Shown one piece after another: positions 1-10,561 of a stretch of DNA of 64,000 bases. The translations under genes and the position numbers were made by a program. Position 1 is the first letter of the stretch. Each line of letters begins with the position of its first letter. The notes beneath the pieces are model-generated. The model was given only the letters and a program-made list of their open reading frames with translations. It was not told the origin of the DNA and did no database searches. Source of the stretch: Owenia fusiformis (taxonomy: Eukaryota; Annelida; Polychaeta; Sabellida; Oweniidae); the NCBI GenBank assembly GCA_903813345.2, contig CAIIXF020000011.1, positions 13,809,754 to 13,873,753 of the forward strand, written 5' to 3'.

Positions 1-322
1 TTTTATCGGGTAATTTTTCAAATTTCCGTTGCTCCTTCGTTTTTGATATATGTTTGAAGTATATTTTCTGAAATGTTCAGATATTTTGAATCAGCGGTTT
101 TTCACGGGCTACTCCTAGAAAAAAATCTCAAATTCTTTAAACAGCACTTTTTTTCCCAAACTAAAGTTTTTTGTTGTTCTTTGATGTCTTTGTAATGATT
201 ACAGTGCACAAGCATGATGTGAAATAATAAAAACGACTTCTCAGGAAGAGTTTGAAAATTTCAAGATTGTGAAATTTTAAATCGGCACTAAAATGGCCAC
301 AATTTTTAAATGACCGGCCATT

Positions 323-497
323 TTGAAAATCGACTTTCGAGCAGAACTTCTACCCTCATTGACTGTATGTGTACAAAATATGAACAAAATCAGGCCAATG
401 GTATTTGAGTTATTGCCCGGACAGACAGATGTTTGTACGGACGGAGGCGTTCCCTATATCCCTCCGAACTTTGTTCGATGGGATAATAATTCAAAGG
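323..497 (+). repeat. Dispersed repeat, copy with inverted mate at 4497-4640
   Basis: This stretch matches the reverse complement of 4497-4640. Shared words include ccctatatccctccgaac, a run of cggacgg-type units, and atgaacaaaatc followed by ggtatttgagttattgcc. The 133-codon open frame across it (323-724) has no recognisable domain and is a by-product of the repeat. The two copies are inverted and 4.2 kb apart, so they could be ends of one large element or independent insertions of one family. The surrounding 1-322 is AT-rich and shows nothing else I can name. Confidence 0.6.
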
Positions 498-737
498 TGT
501 TGCACAAGATCTTCAGAACATTACCTACTGTAACAGTAGTTGAAAGCTGCATTGAACCCAAGGAGCAGTTTTACTGGAATTATGATAACAAAAAATGGCA
601 ATCTAAATTATCAGTGAATAAAATTTCTAGAAATGTAAATTGTAATCTTGACTATAATAATCTAGGTACATTGATGTACTTTTATTGCATAACTGAAAAT
701 GTATACCATGATTGTATGGAATGAGATAATATATACC

Positions 738-1040
738 TGAAAATAACATTCCACTCAACTCCTTTTCCTGGTCTATGTTGTATCAAAATGTGTCATTTGC
801 ATCTGAGTTTCCAGTCAAAGCACATGTCCAGTTTGTCCCATTCAATAATATTCCTTGACTCAATATCAGCTAGCAACATAACTAAGCAAGCCAATTGACC
901 TCTGAAAATAACATTCTTTCCAATCAACTCCTTTCTTGTATCAAAATGTGTCATTGCTTCCGAGTAACCAATCAAAGTACATGTTTTCCCATTCACTATT
1001 TATCCTTGACTTGAAATAAGCTACATGTACCAACAAACCC
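738..1040. repeat. Two-unit tandem duplication, ~160 bp
   Basis: Two diverged direct copies lie head to tail. Each begins with tgaaaataacattc, continues through caactcctt and gtatcaaaatgtgtcat, and ends near ttatccttgac. No coding potential is seen. From 1041 to about 1500 I see only AT-rich sequence without genes or clear repeats. Confidence 0.6.
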
Positions 1041-1507
1041 AACATAGACCTTGAACAGAGTAACATACTATACCTAATAATTAGCTACTTAGCCACCAAT
1101 GTTGTGCTATACAGTACAGCTAATCTATAAAGCTTCTATACAACAAAATTGTACTGTATTATTTAGTTTTTTTGTACAATAAAGCCTGTACCCTCTTGTT
1201 TTTTTTAAGGTGCCATGGAAGTTAACAGGAAATGACAAAACATAAAATGTCAAAACCATGCTGGATTTTGAAATTTTTTGAACCAAGATAACAGAGTTCT
1301 GTTCTGTTTGGACCTCCAGTCAGTTTAACTAGTTCCACATATCATTTACATGACCGGGAACACAATGAAAATGGTCAGAATGACCATAAACATGATGAAA
1401 TAACCTTTTCAGCCCTCTGAAAATGTGACTGAAAAATAGCTAAAAGTACGTGCTCAGGAAAGATCAATGAACAGAATCTTTTGATTTTTTCAGAAAATGT
1501 GTCTAAC

Positions 1508-1585
1508 ATATTGCTCTAAATGATACAATCTTTGAAATTTTAAAAAATCTTCTGAAACAATAAATTGTATCATTTAGAGCAATAT
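1508..1585. repeat. Perfect 22-bp inverted repeat (hairpin)
   Basis: Positions 1508-1529 and 1564-1585 are exact reverse complements (core words gctctaaatgatac and gtatcatttagagc), separated by a 34-nt AT-rich loop. Transcribed on either strand it would form a long stem. It could be the remnant of a palindromic MITE or a small-RNA precursor; the sequence does not decide. Confidence 0.6.
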
Positions 1586-1795
1586 AAAATTTTTATCATT
1601 ATGGGTACTTCACTTCACTGAAAGAAAACATATTGTTTATTCAATAAATAAAAACCACTGTATTCATACCCAGAAAGTACTCATGGTGAAAGATATGACT
1701 ATCTAAAATTACTTGCCATAGTGCACATGGACCTTTCCTTCAATTTGAGTATAATATAGCCATACTTTATAAAGATCAGAAAATTATTGCGCAAT

Positions 1796-2060
1796 CCCAA
1801 CATTAGGTGGCCATTTTGAATTTTACGAGTCCCAAATTAGAAAAACGTTAAAACGATACATTTGAAATCAAAATGGCCGCCTTCTACCAAAAGTGTCATT
1901 AGACAGTGTGCCATGCTTATAGTTTTCACATACCAAGTATCATATGAACAAAATCGCTCCACTACTTTTCGAGTTACAGCAAAAATCATTAAATAACGAG
2001 TAAAGGCCGCCATTTTCAAGATGGCTGCCATGTGCTTCTTAAATATCTACATTTCTAGCT
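1796..2060 (-). repeat. Inverted copy of the aactcgaaaagtagtg repeat
   Basis: Read on the minus strand, this segment carries the same unit that is tandemly repeated at 4640-5090: an atggcggcc-type motif, then aactcgaaaagtagtggagc, then the words for cattagacagtgtgccatgc. It holds one to one and a half units. The open frame through it is repeat-derived. Confidence 0.65.
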
Positions 2061-2149
2061 TTAATAATGTCCTATATAATTACTCACTTCGAGAGCCATG
2101 TTAGATTTTGAAACTTATGGCTCTCAAACGGAGATGTGAACAGCTGATC

Positions 2150-2612
2150 AATAGTGACCTTTGAAATTGAATTAAGTCGATCCGCGGCTTACTTTTGATC
2201 TCTAACTGTGTCTTACATCAGTATCATCAATCCGTGTAAGTATTGGAGCGCTGGAGTACTTCTTTTTCGATCAAGACTTGTAAATTGTTCATCGAGTTAA
2301 AGTTTTACAGACCTATTTCCAATATGGCGGTTTGCTAGGTGCAAGATACGCAACGAACGAAATGAATTTTGAGAATTAGTTAGGTTCGGACAACCTCCGG
2401 AGATTTACGAAAATGTCCGAGCAGAAACCGCCATATTGGAATTTGGCAGTAAAACGATTCACTCGACTAATAATTACAAGTCTTGATCGAAAAAGAAGTA
2501 CTCCAGCGCTCCAATACTTACACGGATTGATGATACTGATGTAAGACACAGTTAGAGACCAAAAGTAAGCCGCGGATCGACTTAATTCGGTTTCAAAGGT
2601 CACGATCATTGA
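2150..2612. mobile_element. Long near-perfect palindrome (foldback/MITE-like), arms ~185 bp
   Basis: The left arm (about 2150-2335) and right arm (about 2424-2612) are reverse complements with very few differences. They share cgatccgcggcttacttttg, tgtgtcttacatcagtatca, gagcgctggagtacttc and atatggcggttt. A spacer of about 88 bp separates the arms. High arm identity suggests a young insertion or ongoing arm homogenisation. No transposase is present, so it would be nonautonomous. Clear target duplications were not identified. Confidence 0.75.
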
Positions 2613-2739
2613 GCTGTCCAAATGCTCCGTGGGAAAGCTATTATATCAAAATCCAAATAGCTTTCGCAGGAAGTAACTATATAATGTTTTTACATTTAAA
2701 ACATATTGCTATTACAGTTTTACATATTGCACCTAAAGT

Positions 2740-3010
2740 CCTGGCACGGGATAAGCTTTGGGTGTTATTTTGGTTGGTATGGGAACAAATTGAAATTTGA
2801 CAGATTGGTATGGGAGCATATTGATATTTGAGGGTTCAGCCGCCAAATTTACATTGATACACTCTAATACAGTGAACCCCCGGTGGCGGCATTGGCCCTT
2901 ATATTTTGACATGGTATGGCATTTGGGCGTTCTTTTGGTTAGTATGGGAACACATAGAAATTTGACAAATTGGTATTGGAACATATTGATATTTGAGGGT
3001 TCAGCCTAGG
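2740..3010. repeat. Direct repeat of ~80 bp, spaced ~165 bp
   Basis: The blocks at about 2761-2843 and 2928-3006 share ttggtatgggaaca-type words, aaatttgaca-attggtat and catattgatatttgagggtt followed by cagcc. They are followed by C-rich runs at 3020-3070. Between 3070 and 3890 I see AT-rich sequence without a supported gene. Confidence 0.6.
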
Positions 3011-3892
3011 AAAAATCTCCCCCCCCCCCTCTAGTTCAGACGAAGGATACAGTCTACCCCCCCCCCTCTAGGCCTAATCTTTTATGGAATATGGCGCAGC
3101 ATTTCAGAGAATAAAATATGTCAAAATAGAGGAAAATGAGAACATATAGTTACCTCCGCATGTGGAACAAAGTCGAATGTAGCATTTGACATCACTATCA
3201 GGCATTCAATTTGTTGGAATATATATTACAACCGTCCTAATATGGTATAATTATTACATCTTCAAACTGGTTCTCAATTTTCAGATTTCAGCGCGAAATT
3301 ATCACGTGACTGTTCCTATAAAATACGAAAATGGAAACAATGAATTTAGTATACACAGTAAACTTAGGATTCCCAAAAAAAAAATCAAATTAAAGGGTAG
3401 CTTGTAATAGGGATGAGGATGGCAAAAACAAGAGTAGATCCCTAATAAGTGAAAGAAATTAAAACGAAAATGTGATCACGCGAGACTTCATACAAACAAA
3501 ATGGCGCAGCCTGGCAAGAAAAAACTTTGACTCTATTTGAACGCTTTTTGAATGTACCAGAAATGCTTTAAATGTGATCAAACGTGAGTACCGTAGTTTA
3601 AATATACTTTAAGCCTTTTGTCAAATATAAACTAATAATTTAATCATACAGTAGATTGAATACCCATGGTTAGACTCTAAACAGCTAAAGTGGGGGACAA
3701 AAATAAATCTCAACCCTCAAAAGTTGTCACAATGAGCTAAATTCTAAGTTTCGTGTCTCAAACTCTCCCAAGCGGTAGAAAAATAATTCCCATTCACTTT
3801 AAGTAGCACAATAAATGAGCAAACTTCATACCTGCAAATGGTGGATAAATCCCTACTAAATCGAGTGAATGTTTTCATGAATCGCCATGTTT

Positions 3893-4175
3893 GTGATCCA
3901 AGAAGGATTGACTCCCAGAATGCAACATCAGGTAACCTTATTTACTCCTGACAGATTTCAAAATGGCGGAACGACATTTTGAAAGCTGACACGTGACATG
4001 TTCACGGATAGTGGGAAGTCCTCCATCTACAGTCATTTTTTTTATTCTGGGAATCAGTTCATATGGTTGAAATAAGGAAAGAATGTGATGTAACCACGTG
4101 TCTACTTACCGGCTTGTTCTATGTCATCCATCGGACTAGGTTACATCGTGGAACGCAGCCAAACACGACACTGAA
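3893..4175 (+). repeat. Left arm of a large inverted duplication (mate 5690-5946)
   Basis: The sequence from cccagaatgcaacat through ggatagtgggaagtcctcc, gaatcagttcatatggttga and the words up to gcagccaaacacgaca recurs inverted at 5690-5946. Each arm carries an insertion the other lacks: about 80 bp here, and about 40 bp of alternating AT-rich sequence in the mate. A third, shorter relative lies at 9431-9560. This is an interspersed repeat family; the element boundaries are not resolved. Confidence 0.7.
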
Positions 4176-4328
4176 GGCAACAGCATATCTATCTATATCT
4201 TAGCCGAATTTTTGGAAATTTAGATCGTCCATTTTGCAGGCTCACGTGACTGACACGTGACACATGTCTGATCACGTGACTAGTAAATGTATCGATCATG
4301 TGACTTAATCACGTGTCAATGACGTGTC
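3990..4328. promoter_or_regulatory. Cluster of CACGTG palindromes
   Basis: The E-box core CACGTG occurs at 3990, 4095, 4243, 4254, 4273 and 4310. Several copies have the extended form TCACGTGAC, and a further acgtgtcac follows at 4322. CACGTG is the known core bound by bHLH-zip factors of the MITF/TFE and MYC/USF families. No nearby promoter or gene was found, and the cluster partly overlaps a repeat, so a regulatory role is only a possibility. Confidence 0.35.
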
Positions 4329-4496
4329 ACCCAACCATGTCTTCAAGGAAAACAGAAGTAAATATTTTGGAAAATGTTTTCCGAGCATTTGCTACTAATT
4401 ATAGAAGGCCCAATAACGAACGAAACTGCTAAATTGTATTTCGTGCCTAACAGGCGCAGTACGCAATGAAAGAAACTGCTAAATTGTATTTTTAGT

Positions 4497-4640
4497 CTGC
4501 TTATTATCCCATCGAACGAAGTTCGGAGGGATATAGGGAACGCCTCCGTCCGTCCGTCCGTCCGTCCAGGCAATAACTCAAATACCGTTGGCCCGATTTT
4601 GTTCATATTAATAAAGCTACAAATGTAGATATTAAAAAAG
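4497..4640 (-). repeat. Inverted mate of the 323-497 repeat, with (CCGT)n run
   Basis: This is the reverse complement of 323-497, carrying a short tetranucleotide microsatellite ccgtccgtccgtccgtcc at about 4547-4567. It runs directly into the 135-bp tandem array that follows, so the two may belong to one repeat family. Confidence 0.6.
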
Positions 4641-5090
4641 CACATGGCAGCCATCTTGAAAAATGGCGGCGTTTACTCGTTATTTTACGATTTTTGCTGT
4701 AACTCGAAAAGTAGTGAAGCGATTTTGTTCATATTTGGTATGTGAATACTATAAACATTGCACACTGTCTAAAGACAGTTTTGATAGAAGGCGGCCATTT
4801 TGAAAAATGGCCGCCATTTTAACGTATTTTACTATAACTCGAAAAGTAGTGGAGCGATTTTGTTCATATTTGGTATGTGAATACTATAAGCATGGCACAC
4901 TGTCTAATGACACTTTTGGTAGAAGGTGGCCATTTTTCAAAATGGCTGCCATTTTAACATATTTTACTATAACTCGAAAAGTAGTGGAGCGATTTTGTTT
5001 AAATTTGGTATGTGAATACTAAAAGCATGGCATACTGTCTAATGACACTTTTGGTAGAAGGTGGCCATTTTGAAAAATGTGTGTTATTTT
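4640..5090 (+). repeat. Tandem array, ~135-bp unit, about 3 copies
   Basis: The word aactcgaaaa recurs at 4701, 4836 and 4971, giving a 135-bp period. Each unit contains a ggccatttt/aaaatggc palindrome, aactcgaaaagtagtg-agcg, and a gcacactgtctaatgacac-like block. Units differ by scattered substitutions. The open frames across the array are repeat-derived. Confidence 0.75.
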
Positions 5091-5328
5091 ACAAGTACAT
5101 GTGTGCAATTTTTCCAAAATTTTATAGGTGGCTACTTAAAAGCATATTATTTCTTCTGATGACAACTTGGCTAGTGAGCAACCATTTTGAAAATGGTGGC
5201 CTTTCTGGTGTGTTGTTTTATGATATTTGCTATATATTTCGTTAGTAAAAGTGCCAGCCATTTCTGTTCGATGGGATTCGCTACGCTTTGGCGTTGCCGT
5301 TGTTCTGGTTGATCTATTGATTCATAAA

Positions 5329-5513
5329 CAGGGGTTTCAATAAGCACAGGCGGATGGCGAAAACGCCTGTTCAAATCTCAATTACGCCTGTTCAAATATG
5401 TAGAAATAAAATTCACTGTTACTTACCTTACCCTAAATTATTTTAGTGAAATAAGTTTCAGCCTGTTGAAATTGCCAAAAAGCCTGTTGAAAAAATATTT
5501 ATTGAAACCCCTG
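5329..5513. mobile_element. MITE with 15-bp perfect terminal inverted repeats
   Basis: The element begins CAGGGGTTTCAATAA and ends TTATTGAAACCCCTG, with both termini flanked by ataaa (5324-5328 and 5514-5518). It is 185 bp long and has no coding capacity. Internal repeats of the word cctgttgaaa/cctgttcaaa are seen. CAGGGG-type ends are known from hAT-like elements, which make 8-bp target duplications; only 5 bp match here, so the superfamily is uncertain. A solo end with the same start lies near 9797. Confidence 0.75.
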
Positions 5514-5689
5514 ATAAAGACCTGAAATGATGCATTCAAATAAGACCGCCTCCTAAATGAAAACACTACACCTAAGGTGGTGAAAAAGAACAAACTAAAG
5601 TTGAAAGATCGCAACATTCGCTACTTTGTTCAATTCTGGAAATCTCCAAGGGGCTGCAAATGGGAAATTATTTAGATTTAGATTTTATA

Positions 5690-5946
5690 AACTCAGAATA
5701 CTGGCTTCATTGTCGTGTTTGGCTGCGTTCCACGATGTAACCTAGTCCGATGGATGACATAGAACAAGCCGGTAAGTAGACACGTAATTACATCACATTC
5801 TTTCCTTATTTCAACCATATGAACTGATTCCCAGAATAAAAAAATCACTGTAGGAGGTATATACGTGTATGTAATATAAGTAATATTATATGGAGGACTT
5901 CCCACTATCCGTGGACATGTTGCATTCTGGGAGCCAATCCACATTG
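5690..5946 (-). repeat. Right arm of the inverted duplication (mate 3893-4175)
   Basis: This is the reverse complement of the left arm, from tgtcgtgtttggctgcgttc through gattcccagaata to gcattctgggagcc. It carries its own 40-bp insertion near 5850-5895. The flank at 5650-5700 (aaatgggaaattattt, ctcagaatactg) is shared with 9437-9480, so the family extends beyond the arm. Positions 5950-6735 hold no gene I can support. Confidence 0.7.
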
Positions 5947-6737
5947 CGGCGCAATCGGGCTCCAAAATCATCTCAACATTTGAACAGTCGGCATTAACAT
6001 GTGAATTCTACTTCAAATTTTTAATGTCCCACACTGTAGAGCTTGGCATGACCAAGGGAAAGATCAATACCCGGTGATTTCAGCGGGAAGTGGCGTTTCG
6101 TTCAGTGGACGAGCTGCGCGCGCACGCATAAATGTGATTATCCAATATATTTAGGGGAGGGCTATTTGAAATAGTTTTTGGTCTCAGGCGCGACCCAGGG
6201 CTGTTGTCTTAAGGACATTTCGTTGAAAATGAGCCATTCGGCTGATAATTGGTAAGAGTTTGCGATCTTATAATGTATAACTGTTACTCAGACACATATT
6301 TTGACACGATTCTGTTGGAAATGAGCTTTGAACCGAGAGATATTCACGATTCATATGCACATTTTTGATTGTGCCATTGCTTTTCCATTGCACAATGCAT
6401 GTATTGATAGAAGTAACATTAATAATGCAGATTGTTTACCTTCAATACATGGCAGACACTACATATCGGTCTATTAAATACCAGTTCGTGCCTTAAATTG
6501 TTTTATATTTCCATCCACGGCCTGGAGCCTGGGTGTGTTTGTCTCTTATGTGTATGTTTGTGCATGGACTTCTAATCACTAGCAGAATTTAACATGATGC
6601 AAACTCGACATTATAACTCATGCTGTAACATTTTGACTTCGCTGGAAAACAATAGGAATTATTTTTCTTGCCAATCAATCATGAATCACAATCAAAATTT
6701 CAGAATGATCAATCAGGCAATGGTTCAAATCAAGTTA

Positions 6738-6955
6738 TAACATATATAGGTTATTTACTGGGAGGGATTGAATATGGGTTTTATTCCGAGGGACAATATG
6801 ATATTGACCGAAGGGTAATATGATATTGACCGAGGGAGCGCAGCGACCGAGTGTCAATATCATATAGCCCAAGGTCAATATCATATTTTCCGAGGAATAA
6901 AACCCATATTCAATCCCGACCAGAAATAACCTATTTATTCCATAATACAACCCCT
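6738..6955. mobile_element. Palindromic element with gggagcgcagcgaccgag centre
   Basis: The left side (ggttatttactgggaggg, attgaatatgggttttattc, cgagggacaatatgatatt) is mirrored on the right (aatatcatattttccgagg, aataaaacccatattcaat, cccgaccagaaataacc). The centre is gggagcgcagcgaccgag. About 215 bp are spanned and no protein is encoded. A further weak inverted match (tattccataata near 6935 and 7178) suggests the whole unit may reach 7190. Confidence 0.7.
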
Positions 6956-7026
6956 CTAAAATGCTACATTTGGAAAATGCAGATAACTGGGAAAAAATAA
7001 CCGGGAAACCGAAAATAGGTTAATAT

Positions 7027-7145
7027 GCTCCAATACGATTTTTTTCCCGGGGACAATACGATTTTTTCATGTAATACGCTCCAATACGATTTTTTTCCCA
7101 GGGACAATACGATTTTTTCATGTAATACGATTCAATACGATTTTT
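7027..7145. repeat. Two-copy tandem repeat, ~51 bp
   Basis: The block ctccaatacgatttttttcc, followed by gggacaatacgattttttca and tgtaatacg, occurs twice in direct succession, with a partial third unit. Positions 7190-7600 contain nothing I can assign. Confidence 0.65.
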
Positions 7146-7689
7146 ATTCCTTCATATTTCCCTGGGAAAACAGTAGTATTATGGAATAATATATGATATT
7201 CAGCAAGAAGTCCGGTAGAAATACAGAATATTTAAACATCAAAGCTGAAATTTAAAAGCTAATCTGTCAATTTTCTGTCTGCAAAAGAGCGTTTACATTT
7301 GACACAATAACAGACTGAGGCTTTGAAATCTAGGATTTCCCAGGAAAATATGACGTCATACTAATTAGCATAAGGATTTCCCTATTGGTCTGGGTCGAGC
7401 CTTGTTCGAAAACACAATCCATAAATACATGCTAATTTCTAAGGAGATAGGAAGTGTATAACGTGTTTATCGATTTTGTTTAAAGATTTTATCAATTATC
7501 AAATTGTTTAAGTGGATAAAGTGGTCACACTTGCTTCAATTCATAGCGTAATTGACGGATAGAAACTGACCGAATTCCCGATATCCTACCCCGTATTACT
7601 GTAGGCTATTAAGCACAGTGACCTACAGAGGGCGCTATCACAAACAAGTACTGTACGAACCGATAAATTCCCGGGTATTGTAACGCCCT

Positions 7690-8160
7690 TGGCATGACCG
7701 TGACAATGTAATATAGTACTGCAAGGCCTGGCATGACCGTGACAATGTAATATACTGTAGTACTGCAAGGCTTGGCATGACTGTGACAATGTTATATAGT
7801 TCTGCAAGACCTGGCATGACCGTGACACAGTGTATACACTAAGGGGCTGAAACCTGCTGGTCAAAATGGAATTATGGACCAGTTGCAATGTTATTCTCCT
7901 ATATCCAGTGAAAAAATCAACTGGTCCGTATCAAAAGTAACCAGATAATGACCAGTGGACCGGCTGTTAATGACAACACTGCCGTGACAATGTAATATAG
8001 TATTGCAAGGCTTGGTATGACCATGACAATGTAATATAGCATTGCAAGTTCAGGTATGAGAGTGGTAATGTAGAAATTTACGATTAGGACTGCTATAACC
8101 GTCCGTGACAAAGTGTATTATTGCAAAGCCTGGCATGACCGTGGCAATGTAATATAGTAC
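7690..8160. repeat. 39-bp minisatellite (ggcatgaccgtgacaatg)
   Basis: Units of 39 bp with the core ggcatgaccgtgacaatgta, then atatagtactgcaagg, start at 7691, 7730, 7774 and 7813. They resume after an inserted element at 7982, ending near 8160 with more diverged units. Open frames on the minus strand here are repeat translations. Confidence 0.75.
7828..7981. mobile_element. hAT-like MITE inserted in the minisatellite, 8-bp target duplication
   Basis: A 154-bp insertion with ends CAGTGT...ACACTG interrupts one 39-bp unit. It is flanked on both sides by the octamer CCGTGACA (7820-7827 and 7982-7989). Removing the insertion and one octamer restores a normal minisatellite unit. Inner terminal similarity continues (ctgctggtca on the left, ccactggtca in the complement of the right end). 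An 8-bp duplication with CAGTG-type termini is what the hAT superfamily makes. No transposase is present. Confidence 0.85.
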
Positions 8161-8165
8161 TGCAA

Positions 8166-8268
8166 GAACATGTGTGAAAATGGAATGTTTGTTCGTTCAT
8201 TTTATGAGAGCTAAATAAAATGTGAACATCCGAGCATTGAACAGTCATTTCATTTTCACACATGTTCG
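8166..8268. mobile_element. Short palindromic element, 22-bp inverted ends
   Basis: The ends gaacatgtgtgaaaatgg and the complementary cattttcacacatgttc enclose about 60 bp. One mismatch is seen in the arms. It is a MITE-like hairpin, with no target duplication defined. Confidence 0.6.
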
Positions 8269-8269
8269 G

Positions 8270-9430
8270 TAATATAACGTATCATAACTTCCGGAAATAG
8301 CAAGCCAGTCAAAAATTTTGGGGAATTTTTTCAGTTCGTTTACATTTCTTGGATAATTGTACTTATTATTGATCAGACGGAAAAATAACCTGATGTAGTT
8401 ACATTGGAGTTCGTTTACTACCATTTGGAAGGCACGTGAGGGTCCCATTCATCAGGTAACACGCATATGTCGAAATTAAGTTCTTGCCTTTTTTAACACG
8501 CAACAAGGAGTAAACTGAAAGTGCGGTTACTCTTTTGACTTCCGGTTTGGACTCCCGTTTTTCTTTGGTCATAACCACTGAGTTTGTATACATTTCACCT
8601 TATTTTTTTAACTTCAGTTGAGTCTCAATACTCTGAGCATTATTTTGATACTAAAACATGGTCAGAATCACTTGCAAATTGCAGATATTTAGCTTGAAGC
8701 ACAAATTTCTTACTTTTTTGGGCCAAAACTCCGCTCATGGACATGACCTCATATCTATTTATAGATCGCCGAGAAATGTTAAAAGAAAAATTGTCTGACA
8801 AGTTACAAAAATATGATAGTTGAATAAACATAAAATATCACTGATCAAAGCCCCTGGCACAAGAAATAAATATTTAGAATTTTCTTTTTTCCTAAGTTAC
8901 CGGACTTCATTATATTATGTTAAATATTAGATAGATGGCGCTGACTATGTCTAGAGTCTATGTCTATGTCAATAATCTGCAAAAGGCTAATAAGCCCATA
9001 TAAAGCAGATACATAATTCAACAGTGATTAGAATACAATATACAACTGTAATTTAAAACCTTAACATTTAAAAATAGTTCTTTGGTTTACAACTCATTTT
9101 AAAATTGAAAGGAACCTTCCTGGTTGGCCCCTGTACCCCCTAGGAAGTCCCTTTATGTTAAAATAACTAGCCTTGCCCAAGTCGGTATTTTTTACTTATC
9201 TGATCTTGAATTATTACCACCTTGTACAATCCAATACATCTCCGCTGATATTATTCTAAGTTATTCATTGGTTTCGAGATTTCCATAATATCTACGCTGT
9301 CAGGGGTATCGTGAAACCTTATTGATTGACAAGATCAAAATGAAGACCAAGTGATTGAAGATTTGAAGCGACGGTTATGTCCGCCATTTGTGACAATGGT
9401 TTCTGACTTTACCGTTGTCAGGCTATTCCA
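8270..9430. other. Intergenic stretch, nothing assigned
   Basis: Short minus-strand open frames here (about 63-67 codons) have no recognisable domain, no good splice context and no supporting motif. I see no RNA gene or repeat that I can support. Confidence 0.5.
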
Positions 9431-9560
9431 GTGTGAAATGGGAAATTATTTGATATATATTTTATAACCTCAGAATACTGTCTACAGTGTCATGTTACAT
9501 CACAACATTTCGTTATTTTAATCATATGAACTGGTTTGAGAAATAAAAAGTTAATTGTAG
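9431..9560 (-). repeat. Third, shortened copy of the 5650-5840 family
   Basis: The words aaatgggaaattattt, gatat-tattttataa, ctcagaatactg, tgtcatgttacatcac and atcatatgaactg align with 5655-5840, but the middle of that segment is missing here. Near 9797 the word ataaacaggggtttca repeats the left end of the 5329-5513 MITE without its partner end. Positions 9560-10560 hold no supported gene. Confidence 0.55.
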
Positions 9561-10561
9561 ATCAATTATGAACCAAGTATTATTCTCTCCTATATACCTG
9601 CCTTTAGAAAACCTGTTTGATCTGGGTGAATTATCCTATGTAAAACTTACTCTTAACCCTATCACCTAAGTTGCAATTTTGTAATCTGTATTAAGTAAAG
9701 TTATTGGGCAGCAGTATTTTAATTTTGTGGGGTCTTTTCCTTTTTGGAGTTAATGTTATCACTCCTCTGTTCTACTATCTGTTTGCCCTCTATAAACAGG
9801 GGTTTCATAAGCAGCTCATGATTCTGTTTCTACCTCACTTAATTCCTTGATTAGTTTTGGTGTTTTGAAGTTCCTTGTATTGGTTTTCGTAATAGCTATG
9901 TTTGATTTATACAGTTTTTCGTAAAATGAGGCTTGTTCTTCTGAGATTTCTGCCTGGGAATTCAATATTTGTCCTTCCTTCGTTTCTAGCTTGGTAATAC
10001 ACTTATTTGCAAAATTTCTTTGGCTTTTTCTTCTTGCATTATGTTAAAAAAATTGCAATAAGTTTCTGATATTTAAAAAAAAATATATCATTGACTTTTG
10101 AAGAAACAAATACCAAGGCACTTTGTTATTTATTAAACCATGGTTAAAATAAAATTAAGTAAGGGAATCAAAATCCTTTATTTTACCCAAACTATGTACA
10201 AATATGTCAGAAAATGGAACGAGGGTGCCACTATAATAGTTAATTTAACATTCACTGACCACTTTTCAGACAATCAACTCCTATATTCTTGGACACTGGG
10301 GTATATGCTAAAAGTTGAGAAAGTCAGATTCCATGACTTTTACATTTTCAGTAGAACCCCCTCAGCAACAGGAGTATATTGTTGGCAGCTGATCATGGCT
10401 TCCGTAAGTTGAGAGTAAAATTCATGGCCAAGGCAAGTTTATTACTTCAAACTGCTTTCAAAGGGTGGTACCTGAAAAGGTGTCTCAATTAAAAGCTGTT
10501 GCATTGATTCCTTTCCTATGATCTCCTCGGGGGGGGGGGGTTCTTTTACACTTACGGCAGA

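Noticed and set aside
323-724. 133-codon plus-strand open frame
   Set aside because: It runs through a dispersed repeat whose inverted mate lies at 4497-4640, and it has no domain or splice context.
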